Positions 19,529-28,007 of a stretch of 64,000 nt of DNA are shown here, one piece after another. Both the position numbers and the translations under genes were made by a program. Source of the stretch: Uliginosibacterium sp036017065 (lineage in GTDB: Bacteria > Pseudomonadota > Gammaproteobacteria > Burkholderiales > Rhodocyclaceae); assembly GCF_036017065.1 (NCBI RefSeq), contig NZ_JAYXHR010000002.1:868001-932000 (forward strand), given 5' to 3'. Each line of letters starts with the position of its first letter. Positions within the stretch are counted from its first letter, which is position 1. The notes under the pieces are model-generated. The model saw nothing but the letters and a program-made list of their open reading frames with translations. It was not told the origin of the DNA and made no database searches.

Positions 19529-20073
19529 GTGCGATCACCACGGCAGCACAACATGCGTCGGCACGCGAGACGCCGGGCACCGAACGCGCGGTGCTGGCCG
19601 GCGGTTGCTTCTGGGGCGTGCAGGAGCTGGTGCGCCAGTTGCCCGGCGTCATCTCCACGCGTGTCGGCTACACCGGCGGCGACGTGCCGAATGCGACCTA
19701 CCGCAACCACGGCACGCATGCCGAAGGCATCGAGATCGTCTTCGACCCGGCGCGCATCAGCTACCGCACGCTGCTGGAGTTCTTCTTCCAGATCCATGAC
19801 CCCAGCACGCTGAACCGCCAGGGCAACGACCGCGGCGCCAGCTACCGTTCCGGCATCTACTACACCAGCGAGGAGCAGGAGGCGATTGCCGAGGACACCA
19901 TCGCCGACGTGAACGCCTCCGGTCTGTGGCCGGGCAGGGTGGTCACCGAGGTGGCGCCGGCCGGCCCGTTCTGGGATGCCGAGGCTGAGCACCAGGACTA
20001 CCTGCAGCACTACCCCACCGGCTACACCTGCCACTTCATCCGGCCGGGCTGGCGCTTGCCCCGGCGCGGTTGA
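19525..20073 (+). CDS. msrA: peptide-methionine (S)-S-oxide reductase
   Basis: 182 residues. MsrA reduces the S epimer of methionine sulfoxide and complements MsrB. AGGCFWGVQEL holds the catalytic Cys, and GYTGG plus HAEGIEIVFDP are the substrate-site motifs; HQDYLQHYP is the usual C-terminal signature. Tyr and Glu residues of the active site are in place. The four-base overlap with msrB indicates one transcript. The divergent MarR gene is the probable regulator. The gene converges on ogt. Confidence 0.97.
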   Translation: MSAITTAAQHASARETPGTERAVLAGGCFWGVQELVRQLPGVISTRVGYTGGDVPNATYRNHGTHAEGIEIVFDPARISYRTLLEFFFQIHDPSTLNRQGNDRGASYRSGIYYTSEEQEAIAEDTIADVNASGLWPGRVVTEVAPAGPFWDAEAEHQDYLQHYPTGYTCHFIRPGWRLPRRG

Positions 20074-20091
20074 GGCAGACGGGGCGGCAAC

Positions 20092-20607
20092 TCAGCCTGG
20101 GCGGGCCTGCTCCAGCGCCAGCAGATGTGACTTCGCCGCCAGGCCACCAGCGAACCCTGTCAGCGCGCCATTGCTGCCAATGACGCGGTGGCAGGGGGCG
20201 ATGATGGAGATCGGGTTCCTGCCGTTTGCCGCACCCACGGCACGCACCGCTTTCGGCCGCCCGATCTGCAGGGCAATCTCGCTGTAGGAGCGGGTCTCGC
20301 CGAAGGGGATGCCCAGCAGCGCCTGCCACACTTCCCGCTGGAAAGCCGTGCCCGCGAAGTCCAGCTTCAGGTCGAAGCGCGTGCGCAGGCCTGCGAAGTA
20401 CTCATCCAGCTGGGTGCGTGCTGCCAGCAGCACCGGATGACGATCGTCGCGACCTGCGATGGCCAGGCGCACCCGCAGCGGATCGTCGTTTTCCCACAGG
20501 ACGGCGACCAGCGCATCGTGGCTGGCCACGAGTTTCAGCTCGCCGACTGGCGAAGGGGCCAGCGTGTAGTGGCAGGTGCGGGCCGATGGACTGTCGTATC
20601 GCTTCAT
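20092..20607 (-). CDS. ogt: methylated-DNA--protein-cysteine methyltransferase
   Basis: 171 residues. The suicide methyl acceptor is in IAPCHRVIG, and GTAFQREVWQALLGIPFGETRSYSEIA is the helix-turn-helix region that flips the damaged base. RAVGAANGRNPI precedes the active site. The length and plain N-terminal domain fit Ogt rather than Ada. I start at MKRYDS, since the codon before it is GTG and adds nothing. The gene sits among oxidative repair genes, so the region reads as a damage-repair group. Confidence 0.95.
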   Translation of the reverse strand: MKRYDSPSARTCHYTLAPSPVGELKLVASHDALVAVLWENDDPLRVRLAIAGRDDRHPVLLAARTQLDEYFAGLRTRFDLKLDFAGTAFQREVWQALLGIPFGETRSYSEIALQIGRPKAVRAVGAANGRNPISIIAPCHRVIGSNGALTGFAGGLAAKSHLLALEQARPG

Positions 20608-20707
20608 CACGAGCCTCAGCGTGAGTATCCGGGTGCAAGGGGACGGGGCCGTGCAAGCATAATCCGTCGGGCATCCTGTTCATCAAGTCATTGTCGCAAG
20701 GAGTCTC

Positions 20708-21307
20708 ATGGATAGCCGGACCGCTGACCGCCACATTGCGCCGGTCGAACTGGGCAAGGCCTACCGCCTCATCAACCACGGCCCCACCGTGCTGGTGTCT
20801 GCCCGCCATGACGGTGTCGACGACGTGATGGCCGCGTCCTGGTGCTGCGCGCTGGACTACGCGCCGGCGAAGCTCACCGTCGTGCTCGACAAGGCCACCG
20901 CGACGCGCGCGCTGGTCGAGCGCAGTGGTCGCTTCGTCATCCAGGTGCCGACGGTCGTACAGGCGACCATGACCCACGCGGTCGGCAACCGCAGCCTGCG
21001 CGACGAACCGCACAAGCTGCGGGACTGCGGGGTGGAGCTGTTCGATATCGAAGGCCACGACCAGCCCTTCGTCGCCGGCTGTTCCGCCTGGCTGGCCTGC
21101 AGGCTGGTGGCGGAGCCGCACAACCAGCAGGCCTACGACCTGTTCATCGGCGAGGTGGTGGGCGCGTGGGCGGACGACCGCGTGTTCCGCGACGGTCACT
21201 GGCACTTCGAGGCGGCCGACCCGGCGCTGCGCAGCCTGCACTACATCGCGGGCGGCCACTTCTACGCGATCGGCGACGCCGTGGTGGTGAAGACGGGCGA
21301 GGCCTGA
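20708..21307 (+). CDS. flavin reductase family protein
   Basis: 199 residues forming one flavin reductase-like (FMN-binding split-barrel) domain. GPTVLVSARHDGVDDVMAAS is the opening strand pair, and SGRFVIQVPT the FMN-facing segment. Members bind FMN and reduce flavin or act as small oxidoreductases; the partner is unknown. The start is well supported: AAGGAG lies five bases before ATG. It converges with nrdG; a perfect 12-base palindrome, GGACGGCCGTCC, follows the stop at about 21310. Confidence 0.88.
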   Translation: MDSRTADRHIAPVELGKAYRLINHGPTVLVSARHDGVDDVMAASWCCALDYAPAKLTVVLDKATATRALVERSGRFVIQVPTVVQATMTHAVGNRSLRDEPHKLRDCGVELFDIEGHDQPFVAGCSAWLACRLVAEPHNQQAYDLFIGEVVGAWADDRVFRDGHWHFEAADPALRSLHYIAGGHFYAIGDAVVVKTGEA

Positions 21308-21341
21308 TCGGACGGCCGTCCTCCGTCAGGCCGGGCAGGCT

Positions 21342-21806
21342 TCAGTCCGCAGCCTTGCGCGCGACGGCGAGGCGGATCAGCCGCTGGTTGTCCGATCCGC
21401 GCCAGGGCTTGCTGGTCGGCTGGTCCTGCAGGTAGCGGCCGTCGATCAGCACATCCACGTCCCGCAGCAGTTCGAGCTGGCACACCTCCTCGTAGAGGTA
21501 GCCGGTCCACATCCAGATGTCCTTGTCCGGGTAGCGCTGCTTGAAGCGCCGGCACAGGTCGGCGACGGCCTCGCGATTGGCCGGCATCAGCGGGTCGCCG
21601 CCGGACAGGCTCAGGCCGTCGTGGTCCGCGCACAGGTCGAGCAAGCGCTCGCGCACCTCATCCGTGAAAGGCTGTCCGCTCAGGCGGTTCCAGGTGGAAC
21701 GGTTGTAGCAGCCGGGGCAGGCATGCGCGCAGCCGCTGACGAACAGCGTGACGCGCAGGCCTTCTCCATTTACGACATCCTGGCTGTAGTACCTGTCGTA
21801 GTTCAT
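21342..21806 (-). CDS. nrdG: anaerobic ribonucleotide reductase-activating protein
   Basis: 154 residues. NrdG is a radical SAM enzyme that makes the glycyl radical on NrdD under anoxia. The cluster-binding motif is SGCAHACPGCYN (C-x3-C-x2-C), and LSLSGGDPL is the SAM-binding GGE-like motif. WMWTGY and DVLIDGRY are family hallmarks. It starts 10 bases after the nrdD stop on the same strand, so both form one operon. I take MNYDRYYSQD as the start; the upstream extension is Arg-rich and unlike NrdG. Confidence 0.95.
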   Translation of the reverse strand: MNYDRYYSQDVVNGEGLRVTLFVSGCAHACPGCYNRSTWNRLSGQPFTDEVRERLLDLCADHDGLSLSGGDPLMPANREAVADLCRRFKQRYPDKDIWMWTGYLYEEVCQLELLRDVDVLIDGRYLQDQPTSKPWRGSDNQRLIRLAVARKAAD

Positions 21807-21816
21807 GCGGCCTGCG

Positions 21817-24024
21817 TCATGCCACCTGCGGCTCGGGCTCCGTGCTGCGGTCCGGGTGAGTCGATGCGGCGGCGGGAGCGGCCTCCGGCGCCTGCGCGGC
21901 AAGGTGCTTCACCCGGCGGATCACTTCCTTCTGCTTGCCAGCGTTGAACGGGCGCGCGTTCGGGCTGCCGAGGTAGCCGCACACGCGGCGCGTCACCGAC
22001 AGGCTGGCGCCGTCATGGTTGCCGCAGTCGGGGCAGGTGAAGCCTTCGGCAGTGGCCAGCGCTTCGCCCATGAAACCGCACTTGCCGCAGGAGTCCACCG
22101 GCGTGTTGGTGCCGAAGTAGGGCACGCGATCGATGGCGTAGTCCCAGATCCGTTCCAGCGCCTTCAGGTTGTGGCGCATGTTGGGCAACTCGACGTAGGT
22201 GATGTGGCCGCCGGAGGCCGCGTCGGCGAAGCCCTTCTCGTACTGGATCTTCTCGAAGGGATTGACCTTGCGCGCCACGTCCAGGTGGAAGGAGTTGGTG
22301 TAGTAACCCTTGTCGGTCACGCCGGCGATGTCGCCGTAGCGCGCGGCGTCCAGCTTGCAGAAGCGGTGGCACAGCGACTCGCTGGGCGTGGAATACAGCG
22401 AGAAGCCCCAGCCGGATTCGATCTTCCATTGCTTCGTGGTCATTGCCAGGTGCGACACCACCTTGCGCAGGAAGGCCTGCAGCGCCTCGTTCTCGAACGG
22501 ATGCTCGCCGTCGGACATCAGCAGCGCCACTTCGTGCAGGCCGATGTAGCCCAGCGAGATGGAGGCGCGACCGTCGCGGAACAGCGTCAGGATCTCCTCG
22601 TCCGGATTCAGGCGCACGCCGAACGCACCTTCCGTGTAGAGGATGGGCGCGATGTTGGCCTTGACGCCCTCCAGCCGCTCGATGCGCGTCATCAGCGCCT
22701 TGCGCGCAAGCACCAGGCGTTCGTCGAGGATCTCGAAGAAACGCTTCTGGTCCTGCCGTGCCTCGATGGCGATGCGCGGCAGGTTGATGCTGACCACGCC
22801 CAGGTTGTTGCGTCCGTCCAGCACTTCGCGCCCGTCCTCGTCGCGCCACACCGACAGGAAGCTGCGGCAGCCCATCGGCGACACCGGTGTCGAAGAACCG
22901 GTCAGCTGGCGGTTGAGCTTGGCGGAAATGATGTCCGGGTACATCCGCTTGGACGCGCACTCCAGCGCCAGTTGCTTGATGTCGTAGTTCGGGTCGCCGG
23001 GCTGCAGGTTCAGGCCTTCCTCGATGAAGAACACCAGCTTGGGGAACACCGGTGTGATGCCCTCCTTGCCCATGCCCTTGATGCGCACCTGCAGGATCGC
23101 GCGTTGCACCGCACGTTCCTGCCAGCTCGTGCCCATGCCGAAGGAGAAGGTCACGAAAGGCTGCTGGCCGTTGGAGCTGAACAGCGTGTTGATCTCGTAC
23201 TCGCAGGCCTGGATGCCGTCGTAGGTCTCCTTCTCGGTACGCTCGCGCGCGTAACGCTCGGGCTCGGCGATACCGTACTGGCGTGCCACCTCCATGTTCT
23301 TCTCGTAGGTCTTCTGCACGTACGGCGCCAGCGTCTGGTCGATGTTCGGGATGGTGGTGCCGCCGTACTGGTGGCTGGCCACCTGCGCAATGATCTGCGC
23401 GGTGACCGCGCAGGCCACGCCGACCGACCTGGGGCTCTCGATACCGGCGTTGCCCAGGTGGAAGCCCTGCTCCAGCATCCCCTCCAGGTCCACCAGGCAG
23501 CAGTTGGTGAAAGGCAGGAAGGGCGAGTAGTCCATGTCGTGGAAGTGCAGGTCGCCGCTGTTGTGGGCGTGCAGCACCTCCTTCGGAATGAAGTTGCTGG
23601 CGAACTGCTTGGACACGATGCCCGCCATCAGGTCGCGCATCACCGGGAAGACGTTGGCGTCCTTGTTGGCGTTCTCCGTCACCGCCTCCTCGTCGGTCTT
23701 GTCCACCAGGCCCATCAGCTGGGCGTGCAGGTTCGACCCCTTCACGCGGATGTTGTCGCGGTCGTGGCGGTACTCGATGTAGATCCGCGCCACCTCCGGG
23801 TGCAGGCGCATCAGCGCGTCTTCCACGTACTGCTGGATGGTGGGGATGTCGAGCACATCACCGCTGTTGCGGCGGCAACGCTCCTCGACTTCGGCCGCCA
23901 CGTTCAGGGCGACGGAGCTGGGGTTCTCTGCGCCTGCCGCCGTCGCCGCCTTCTGGCAGGCGACCGCGACTTTCAGGATGTCGAACTGTGCGGCCGTGCC
24001 ATCGCGTTTGAGGACCTGAAGCAT
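21817..24024 (-). CDS. nrdD: anaerobic ribonucleoside-triphosphate reductase
   Basis: 735 residues. NrdD converts NTPs to dNTPs without oxygen. An N-terminal ATP-cone begins LQVLKRDGTAAQFDI. The active-site Cys is in MGCRSFLS, a C-terminal zinc site has CGKCG and CPDCG, and the glycyl-radical Gly is in RRVCGYLGSP. A Pro/Ala/Ser tail of about 25 residues follows. The start MLQVLKRDG has AGGGAG about nine bases upstream. Promoter elements for NrdR and a possible FNR site lie 75-135 bases before the start. Confidence 0.97.
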   Translation of the reverse strand: MLQVLKRDGTAAQFDILKVAVACQKAATAAGAENPSSVALNVAAEVEERCRRNSGDVLDIPTIQQYVEDALMRLHPEVARIYIEYRHDRDNIRVKGSNLHAQLMGLVDKTDEEAVTENANKDANVFPVMRDLMAGIVSKQFASNFIPKEVLHAHNSGDLHFHDMDYSPFLPFTNCCLVDLEGMLEQGFHLGNAGIESPRSVGVACAVTAQIIAQVASHQYGGTTIPNIDQTLAPYVQKTYEKNMEVARQYGIAEPERYARERTEKETYDGIQACEYEINTLFSSNGQQPFVTFSFGMGTSWQERAVQRAILQVRIKGMGKEGITPVFPKLVFFIEEGLNLQPGDPNYDIKQLALECASKRMYPDIISAKLNRQLTGSSTPVSPMGCRSFLSVWRDEDGREVLDGRNNLGVVSINLPRIAIEARQDQKRFFEILDERLVLARKALMTRIERLEGVKANIAPILYTEGAFGVRLNPDEEILTLFRDGRASISLGYIGLHEVALLMSDGEHPFENEALQAFLRKVVSHLAMTTKQWKIESGWGFSLYSTPSESLCHRFCKLDAARYGDIAGVTDKGYYTNSFHLDVARKVNPFEKIQYEKGFADAASGGHITYVELPNMRHNLKALERIWDYAIDRVPYFGTNTPVDSCGKCGFMGEALATAEGFTCPDCGNHDGASLSVTRRVCGYLGSPNARPFNAGKQKEVIRRVKHLAAQAPEAAPAAASTHPDRSTEPEPQVA

Positions 24025-24098
24025 GGATACGTCTCCCTGGAGAATGCCGGCTGGCGTGGACGATCGGCCCCTGCGGGAGCCGCGAAACAGCCGGTGGA

Positions 24099-24142
24099 TA
24101 CTATATGTAGTAGGTGTCGCCACTTCGGCGACTACATATAGG
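24099..24142 (-). promoter_or_regulatory. tandem NrdR boxes upstream of nrdDG
   Basis: CTATATGTAG (24101-24110) and CTACATATAG (24132-24141) are exact reverse complements. Each fits the NrdR-box core CwAtATaTwG. Their centres are 31 bases apart, three helical turns, as NrdR requires. Between them GTCGCC-ACTTC-GGCGAC makes a hairpin, so the whole stretch is an extended dyad. NrdR represses ribonucleotide reductase operons when dATP is high. Confidence 0.85.
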
Positions 24143-24144
24143 GT

Positions 24145-24158
24145 TTGAGCCAGGTCAA
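24145..24158 (-). promoter_or_regulatory. degenerate FNR/Anr box
   Basis: TTGAG-CCAG-GTCAA matches TTGAT-N4-ATCAA at eight of ten positions and sits directly upstream of the NrdR boxes of an anaerobic enzyme operon. Oxygen control of nrdDG by FNR-type regulators is known in other bacteria, which makes the site credible; the two mismatches keep confidence moderate. The rest of 24159-24289 shows nothing I can name. Confidence 0.5.
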
Positions 24159-24289
24159 CTTCTGCTGCGGAGGGGCTTGGCAGCGACCGATCCAGGGTCT
24201 GGACTGTGGGGGCCGTCCGCCGGGCGCTGGTCTCGTGGCCGGGCGTCCCCGAAGGGGCGGCGGCGCCAGCGGGGCGACCGCAGGGATGC

Positions 24290-24967
24290 CTAGCCGCCTT
24301 GCGCCCGGCGTGACGACTCCAGCGCGCTGATGAAGCGCACCGCCGGCCACAGCAGCGCCAGGTAGATCGCCGCCGCCAGCACCAGTGGCGTGGGATTGAA
24401 CAGCACCGACTGGGCGGACTGCGCGCTGTACAGCAGCTCCGACATGCCCAGCACGCTGGCCAGCGAGGTGCCCTTGAAGATCTCGATGCTGTTGCCCAGC
24501 AGGTCCGGCAGCACGTTGCGGAAGGCCTGGGGCAGCACCACGTGGCGCAGGGTCTGCGCTGCGCTCATGCCGGTGGAGCGCGCGGCTTCGGTCTGGCCGG
24601 GCGGAATGGCGGTGATGCCGGCGCGCAGGATCTCGCAGTAGTACGCGGAGGTCGACAGCATGAAGCTGATGGCCAGCGCGACCACGGGTGACAGCTCGAT
24701 GCCGATGAAGGGTGTCGCGAAGGACACGAAGATCACCAGCACCAGCTGAGGGAACGAGCGGAAGAAATCGACGTAGAGGTTGATCGCGATGCGCAGCTTG
24801 CGCGAGCGCGTCTGGGTGTGGGCGAGGGCCAGTGCCAGTCCGCCGAGCAGGCCCAGCGGGATGATCAGCGCGGCCAGCTTCACGGTCATCCACAGGCCGC
24901 TGAGCAGCATCGGCAGGACCTGGGCCGCGACGGCCGGGTTGAAGAAGGTGTCGAGGATTTCCTGCAT
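24290..24967 (-). CDS. polar amino acid ABC transporter permease
   Basis: 225 residues with about five membrane helices. The EAA loop, AARSTGMSAAQTLRHVVLPQAFRNVLPDLL, is the cytoplasmic contact with the ATPase and is typical of the HisMQ/GlnP (PAAT) group. The start MQEILDTFF overlaps the stop of the preceding permease gene (TAATG), which indicates translational coupling. It is the last gene of the minus-strand run that begins with the DapA-like gene. The second permease, ATPase and binding protein are all adjacent. Confidence 0.93.
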   Translation of the reverse strand: MQEILDTFFNPAVAAQVLPMLLSGLWMTVKLAALIIPLGLLGGLALALAHTQTRSRKLRIAINLYVDFFRSFPQLVLVIFVSFATPFIGIELSPVVALAISFMLSTSAYYCEILRAGITAIPPGQTEAARSTGMSAAQTLRHVVLPQAFRNVLPDLLGNSIEIFKGTSLASVLGMSELLYSAQSAQSVLFNPTPLVLAAAIYLALLWPAVRFISALESSRRAQGG

Positions 24968-25653
24968 TACCGGATTCCTGCCCGATGTTCGAGGTAGCGC
25001 GACGCCAGCACCAGCGGATAGATGAGGCCGATGTAGAGGATGGCGCACAGCGTCAGCGGCGTCGGGTTGGCGTAGTCGCTGCTGGCGGCCTGGGCGGATC
25101 CGAGGATTTCGGCGAAGCCGATGACGGAGCCCAGCGCGGTGTTCTTGATGGCGGCGATGCAGCGGTTGGTGATCTGCGGCAGCGACAGGCGCAGCGCTTG
25201 CGGCAGGATCACGTGGCGCATGCTCTGCCACCAGCTCATGCCGGTGGAGCGTGCCGCTTCCATCTGGCCTTTCGGCAGGGTCATGATGCCCGACCACACG
25301 CATTCCTCGATGAAGGCGGAGAGGATCACGCTCAGGCACAGGAAGGTGGCGAGCACCGACCCGATGGAGATGTTCACGTAGGGCAGGGCGAAGTACACCA
25401 GGATCAGGATGACCAGCGGCGGCATCGCGCGCAGCACGTCGACATAGCCGACGATCAGCGCCCGGAGCACCCGGCTTTGCGTATGGAAACGCCAGGTCGC
25501 CAGCGCGGTGCCGAGCAGGATGCCGGCGACGATCACCAGCACGCCGACCACGATGGTCTGACCGACGGCCTCCAGGACCATCGGCGTCGTCTGGCGGACG
25601 ATGTCGGCGTTGAAGAAGGTGTGGATCAATCCACTGTCGGCGGCCTGGCTCAT
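24967..25653 (-). CDS. polar amino acid ABC transporter permease
   Basis: 228 residues, a second PAAT-type membrane subunit. Helices begin at about residue 25, and the EAA loop reads AARSTGMSWWQSMRHVILPQALRLSLPQITN. The two permeases are similar but distinct, so the importer has a heterodimeric membrane part. The start lies one base before the stop of the upstream ATPase gene, again a coupled arrangement. The substrate is inferred from the neighbouring enzymes to be an amino-acid-like or cyclic amide compound. Confidence 0.93.
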   Translation of the reverse strand: MSQAADSGLIHTFFNADIVRQTTPMVLEAVGQTIVVGVLVIVAGILLGTALATWRFHTQSRVLRALIVGYVDVLRAMPPLVILILVYFALPYVNISIGSVLATFLCLSVILSAFIEECVWSGIMTLPKGQMEAARSTGMSWWQSMRHVILPQALRLSLPQITNRCIAAIKNTALGSVIGFAEILGSAQAASSDYANPTPLTLCAILYIGLIYPLVLASRYLEHRAGIR

Positions 25654-25654
25654 G

Positions 25655-26401
<747 letters not shown>

Positions 26402-26448
26402 GGTCAAGGCAACTTCACAGGTTTCATGAGGGCCGGGGGGCGGGTGGC

Positions 26449-27297
26449 TTACTTGCAGACCGGCTTGGGCGCGTCGGGCTTGTAGCCCTCGAAGCCCTTC
26501 ACGCCGATGCCTTCATACACGACGACCGTCGGCGAGGTCGGGGCCAGCTTGCTGCCGGTCCACTTCTCGTAGATGGCGGGCAGCACGCCGTTCATCTTCA
26601 GGCACTTGAGTGCGTTCGATACGCGCAGTTGCAGCTCCGGGTTGTTCTTCGGGAATGCAATGGCGGCGACCGCACCGGTGCGCACGCGATAGCTCGTCTT
26701 CAACTGCGGGTTGTTGGCACCGATCCACTCGGCCGCCTGCAGGCTGGACAGCGTGGCGAAGGCGCGGCCGGACTGCACGGCCTGGATGGCGTCGGCGCCC
26801 GAGCCATAGGTGTCCACCTTCAGGTCCAGCTCTTCAGCCTTGCTCTTCACCCAGGCTTCGAAGGACGAGCCCTTGTTCACCGCGATGGTCTTGCCCTTGA
26901 AGCCGACCGGATCGGCGATGGCCGGTGCGTCCTTCTTCACCAGGAACAGGAAATCGTTCTCGAGGTAGGGCTCGCTGAACAGCAGCATCGCTGCGCGTTC
27001 CGGCGTCACGTTGACCGGCGCCAGCAGCAGGTCGTACTTGCCCGAAGCCAGGCCCGGCAGCGCGGCACTCCACGAGGCCGGGTCGATATTGAGTTTCTGG
27101 CCGATCTGCTTGGACAGCTCGGCGGCCAGGTCGATGGTCAGGCCCTTCATGCCACCGCCGAGGTCGGACATCGAGAACGGCGGCAATGCGGAGTCGGCTG
27201 GGGATAACAGGTTGTCGGGCGTGGCCTGCGCGATGGCGCTGGCCAGCATGGCGGCGACGGCAAGAGAGGACAGTTTCAGGACGGAACGGCTACGCAT
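26449..27297 (-). CDS. ABC transporter substrate-binding protein
   Basis: 282 residues. The signal peptide MRSRSVLKLSSLAVAAMLAS ends near AIAQA. The SBP_bac_3 fold is visible: ADSALPPFSM, GLTIDLAAELSKQIG, YDLLLAPVNVTPERAA, then GKTIAVNKGSSFEAW. The usual first-lobe Arg that grips the ligand carboxylate after the TPER segment is less obvious, so the ligand may not be a plain alpha-amino acid. The C-terminus KPVCK has a Cys. It delivers substrate to the two permeases that follow. Confidence 0.93.
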   Translation of the reverse strand: MRSRSVLKLSSLAVAAMLASAIAQATPDNLLSPADSALPPFSMSDLGGGMKGLTIDLAAELSKQIGQKLNIDPASWSAALPGLASGKYDLLLAPVNVTPERAAMLLFSEPYLENDFLFLVKKDAPAIADPVGFKGKTIAVNKGSSFEAWVKSKAEELDLKVDTYGSGADAIQAVQSGRAFATLSSLQAAEWIGANNPQLKTSYRVRTGAVAAIAFPKNNPELQLRVSNALKCLKMNGVLPAIYEKWTGSKLAPTSPTVVVYEGIGVKGFEGYKPDAPKPVCK

Positions 27298-27307
27298 GAT
27301 GCTTCCT

Positions 27308-27976
27308 TTACGAAGAGAGGTCGGCAGAGGGACTGAGGGTGCTGCGCGCCTTGTTGATGGCCGCAAGCAGGGGCTGGATGACGGTGATGTCCGTGGACTG
27401 GTCCAGCGACTTTGCTGCGGCGGCGACGGGGCCGCCGCCGATGACCAGGACCTTCGACCCATCCTCGTGGATGGCACGGGTGATGGAGGCGGCGACGCGG
27501 GCGACCAGCGTTTCGTGGCTGCGCGCCGTCTCGGTGGCGTCATCGGCGGTGATGACGAGGGTGTTGAAGTGAGCCTCGCAGCCGTAGCGACGGAGCTGCG
27601 CCAGCGTCGATTCGCGCAGGCGTGGCGTGATGGTGAGGACGGAGAAGGGCAGGCCCAGTGCGTCGGCCTCGCGCATCGCGCACTCGCCGATGCCGAACAC
27701 CGGGATGTCGAGCGACTCGCGCAGGGTCTGCATGCCGGGGTCGCCGAAGGCGGCGACGATGACCGCGTCCGGCTGCAGGGCGCGGATGCGTGCCTCCATC
27801 GCCACCACCTCGGCGGCGGCGACGTTCAGCGCTTCCGGGTTGTCGATCAGCATGGCGCCACGCTCGGCCGTCAGCGCCTCCCATTCCCAGTCGGCGGGTG
27901 CCATCGAGCGCGCGAGCTCCAGCATCATGCGGGTGGTCGCGGCGTTCGTATTGGGATTGATCAGCAGCAGCTTCAT
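27308..27976 (-). CDS. Asp/Glu/hydantoin racemase family protein lacking both catalytic Cys
   Basis: 222 residues. The start MKLLLINPNTNAATTRMML and AAFGDPGMQTLRE, GIGECAMREADALG and FSVLTITPRL clearly place it in the hydantoin racemase/Asp-Glu racemase superfamily. True hydantoin racemases have ACFGDPG and a LGCAGM motif, whose two Cys do the proton transfers. Here they are Ala (VAAFGDPG) and Gly (VIGGGPVA). A two-base Cys racemisation is therefore unlikely. Related IGGGP proteins exist in other proteobacteria, so this is a subfamily, not damage. It may bind or act on a similar substrate in the adjoining pathway. Confidence 0.8.
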   Translation of the reverse strand: MKLLLINPNTNAATTRMMLELARSMAPADWEWEALTAERGAMLIDNPEALNVAAAEVVAMEARIRALQPDAVIVAAFGDPGMQTLRESLDIPVFGIGECAMREADALGLPFSVLTITPRLRESTLAQLRRYGCEAHFNTLVITADDATETARSHETLVARVAASITRAIHEDGSKVLVIGGGPVAAAAKSLDQSTDITVIQPLLAAINKARSTLSPSADLSS

Positions 27977-28007
27977 GGCCTGACTCCCGGTGGTCTCCGT
28001 GGGCGGC

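Noticed and set aside
21805..24141. A 778-codon plus-strand frame opposite nrdD
   Set aside because: It reads His/Val/Gln-rich nonsense; nrdD on the other strand is complete with its glycyl-radical and zinc motifs.
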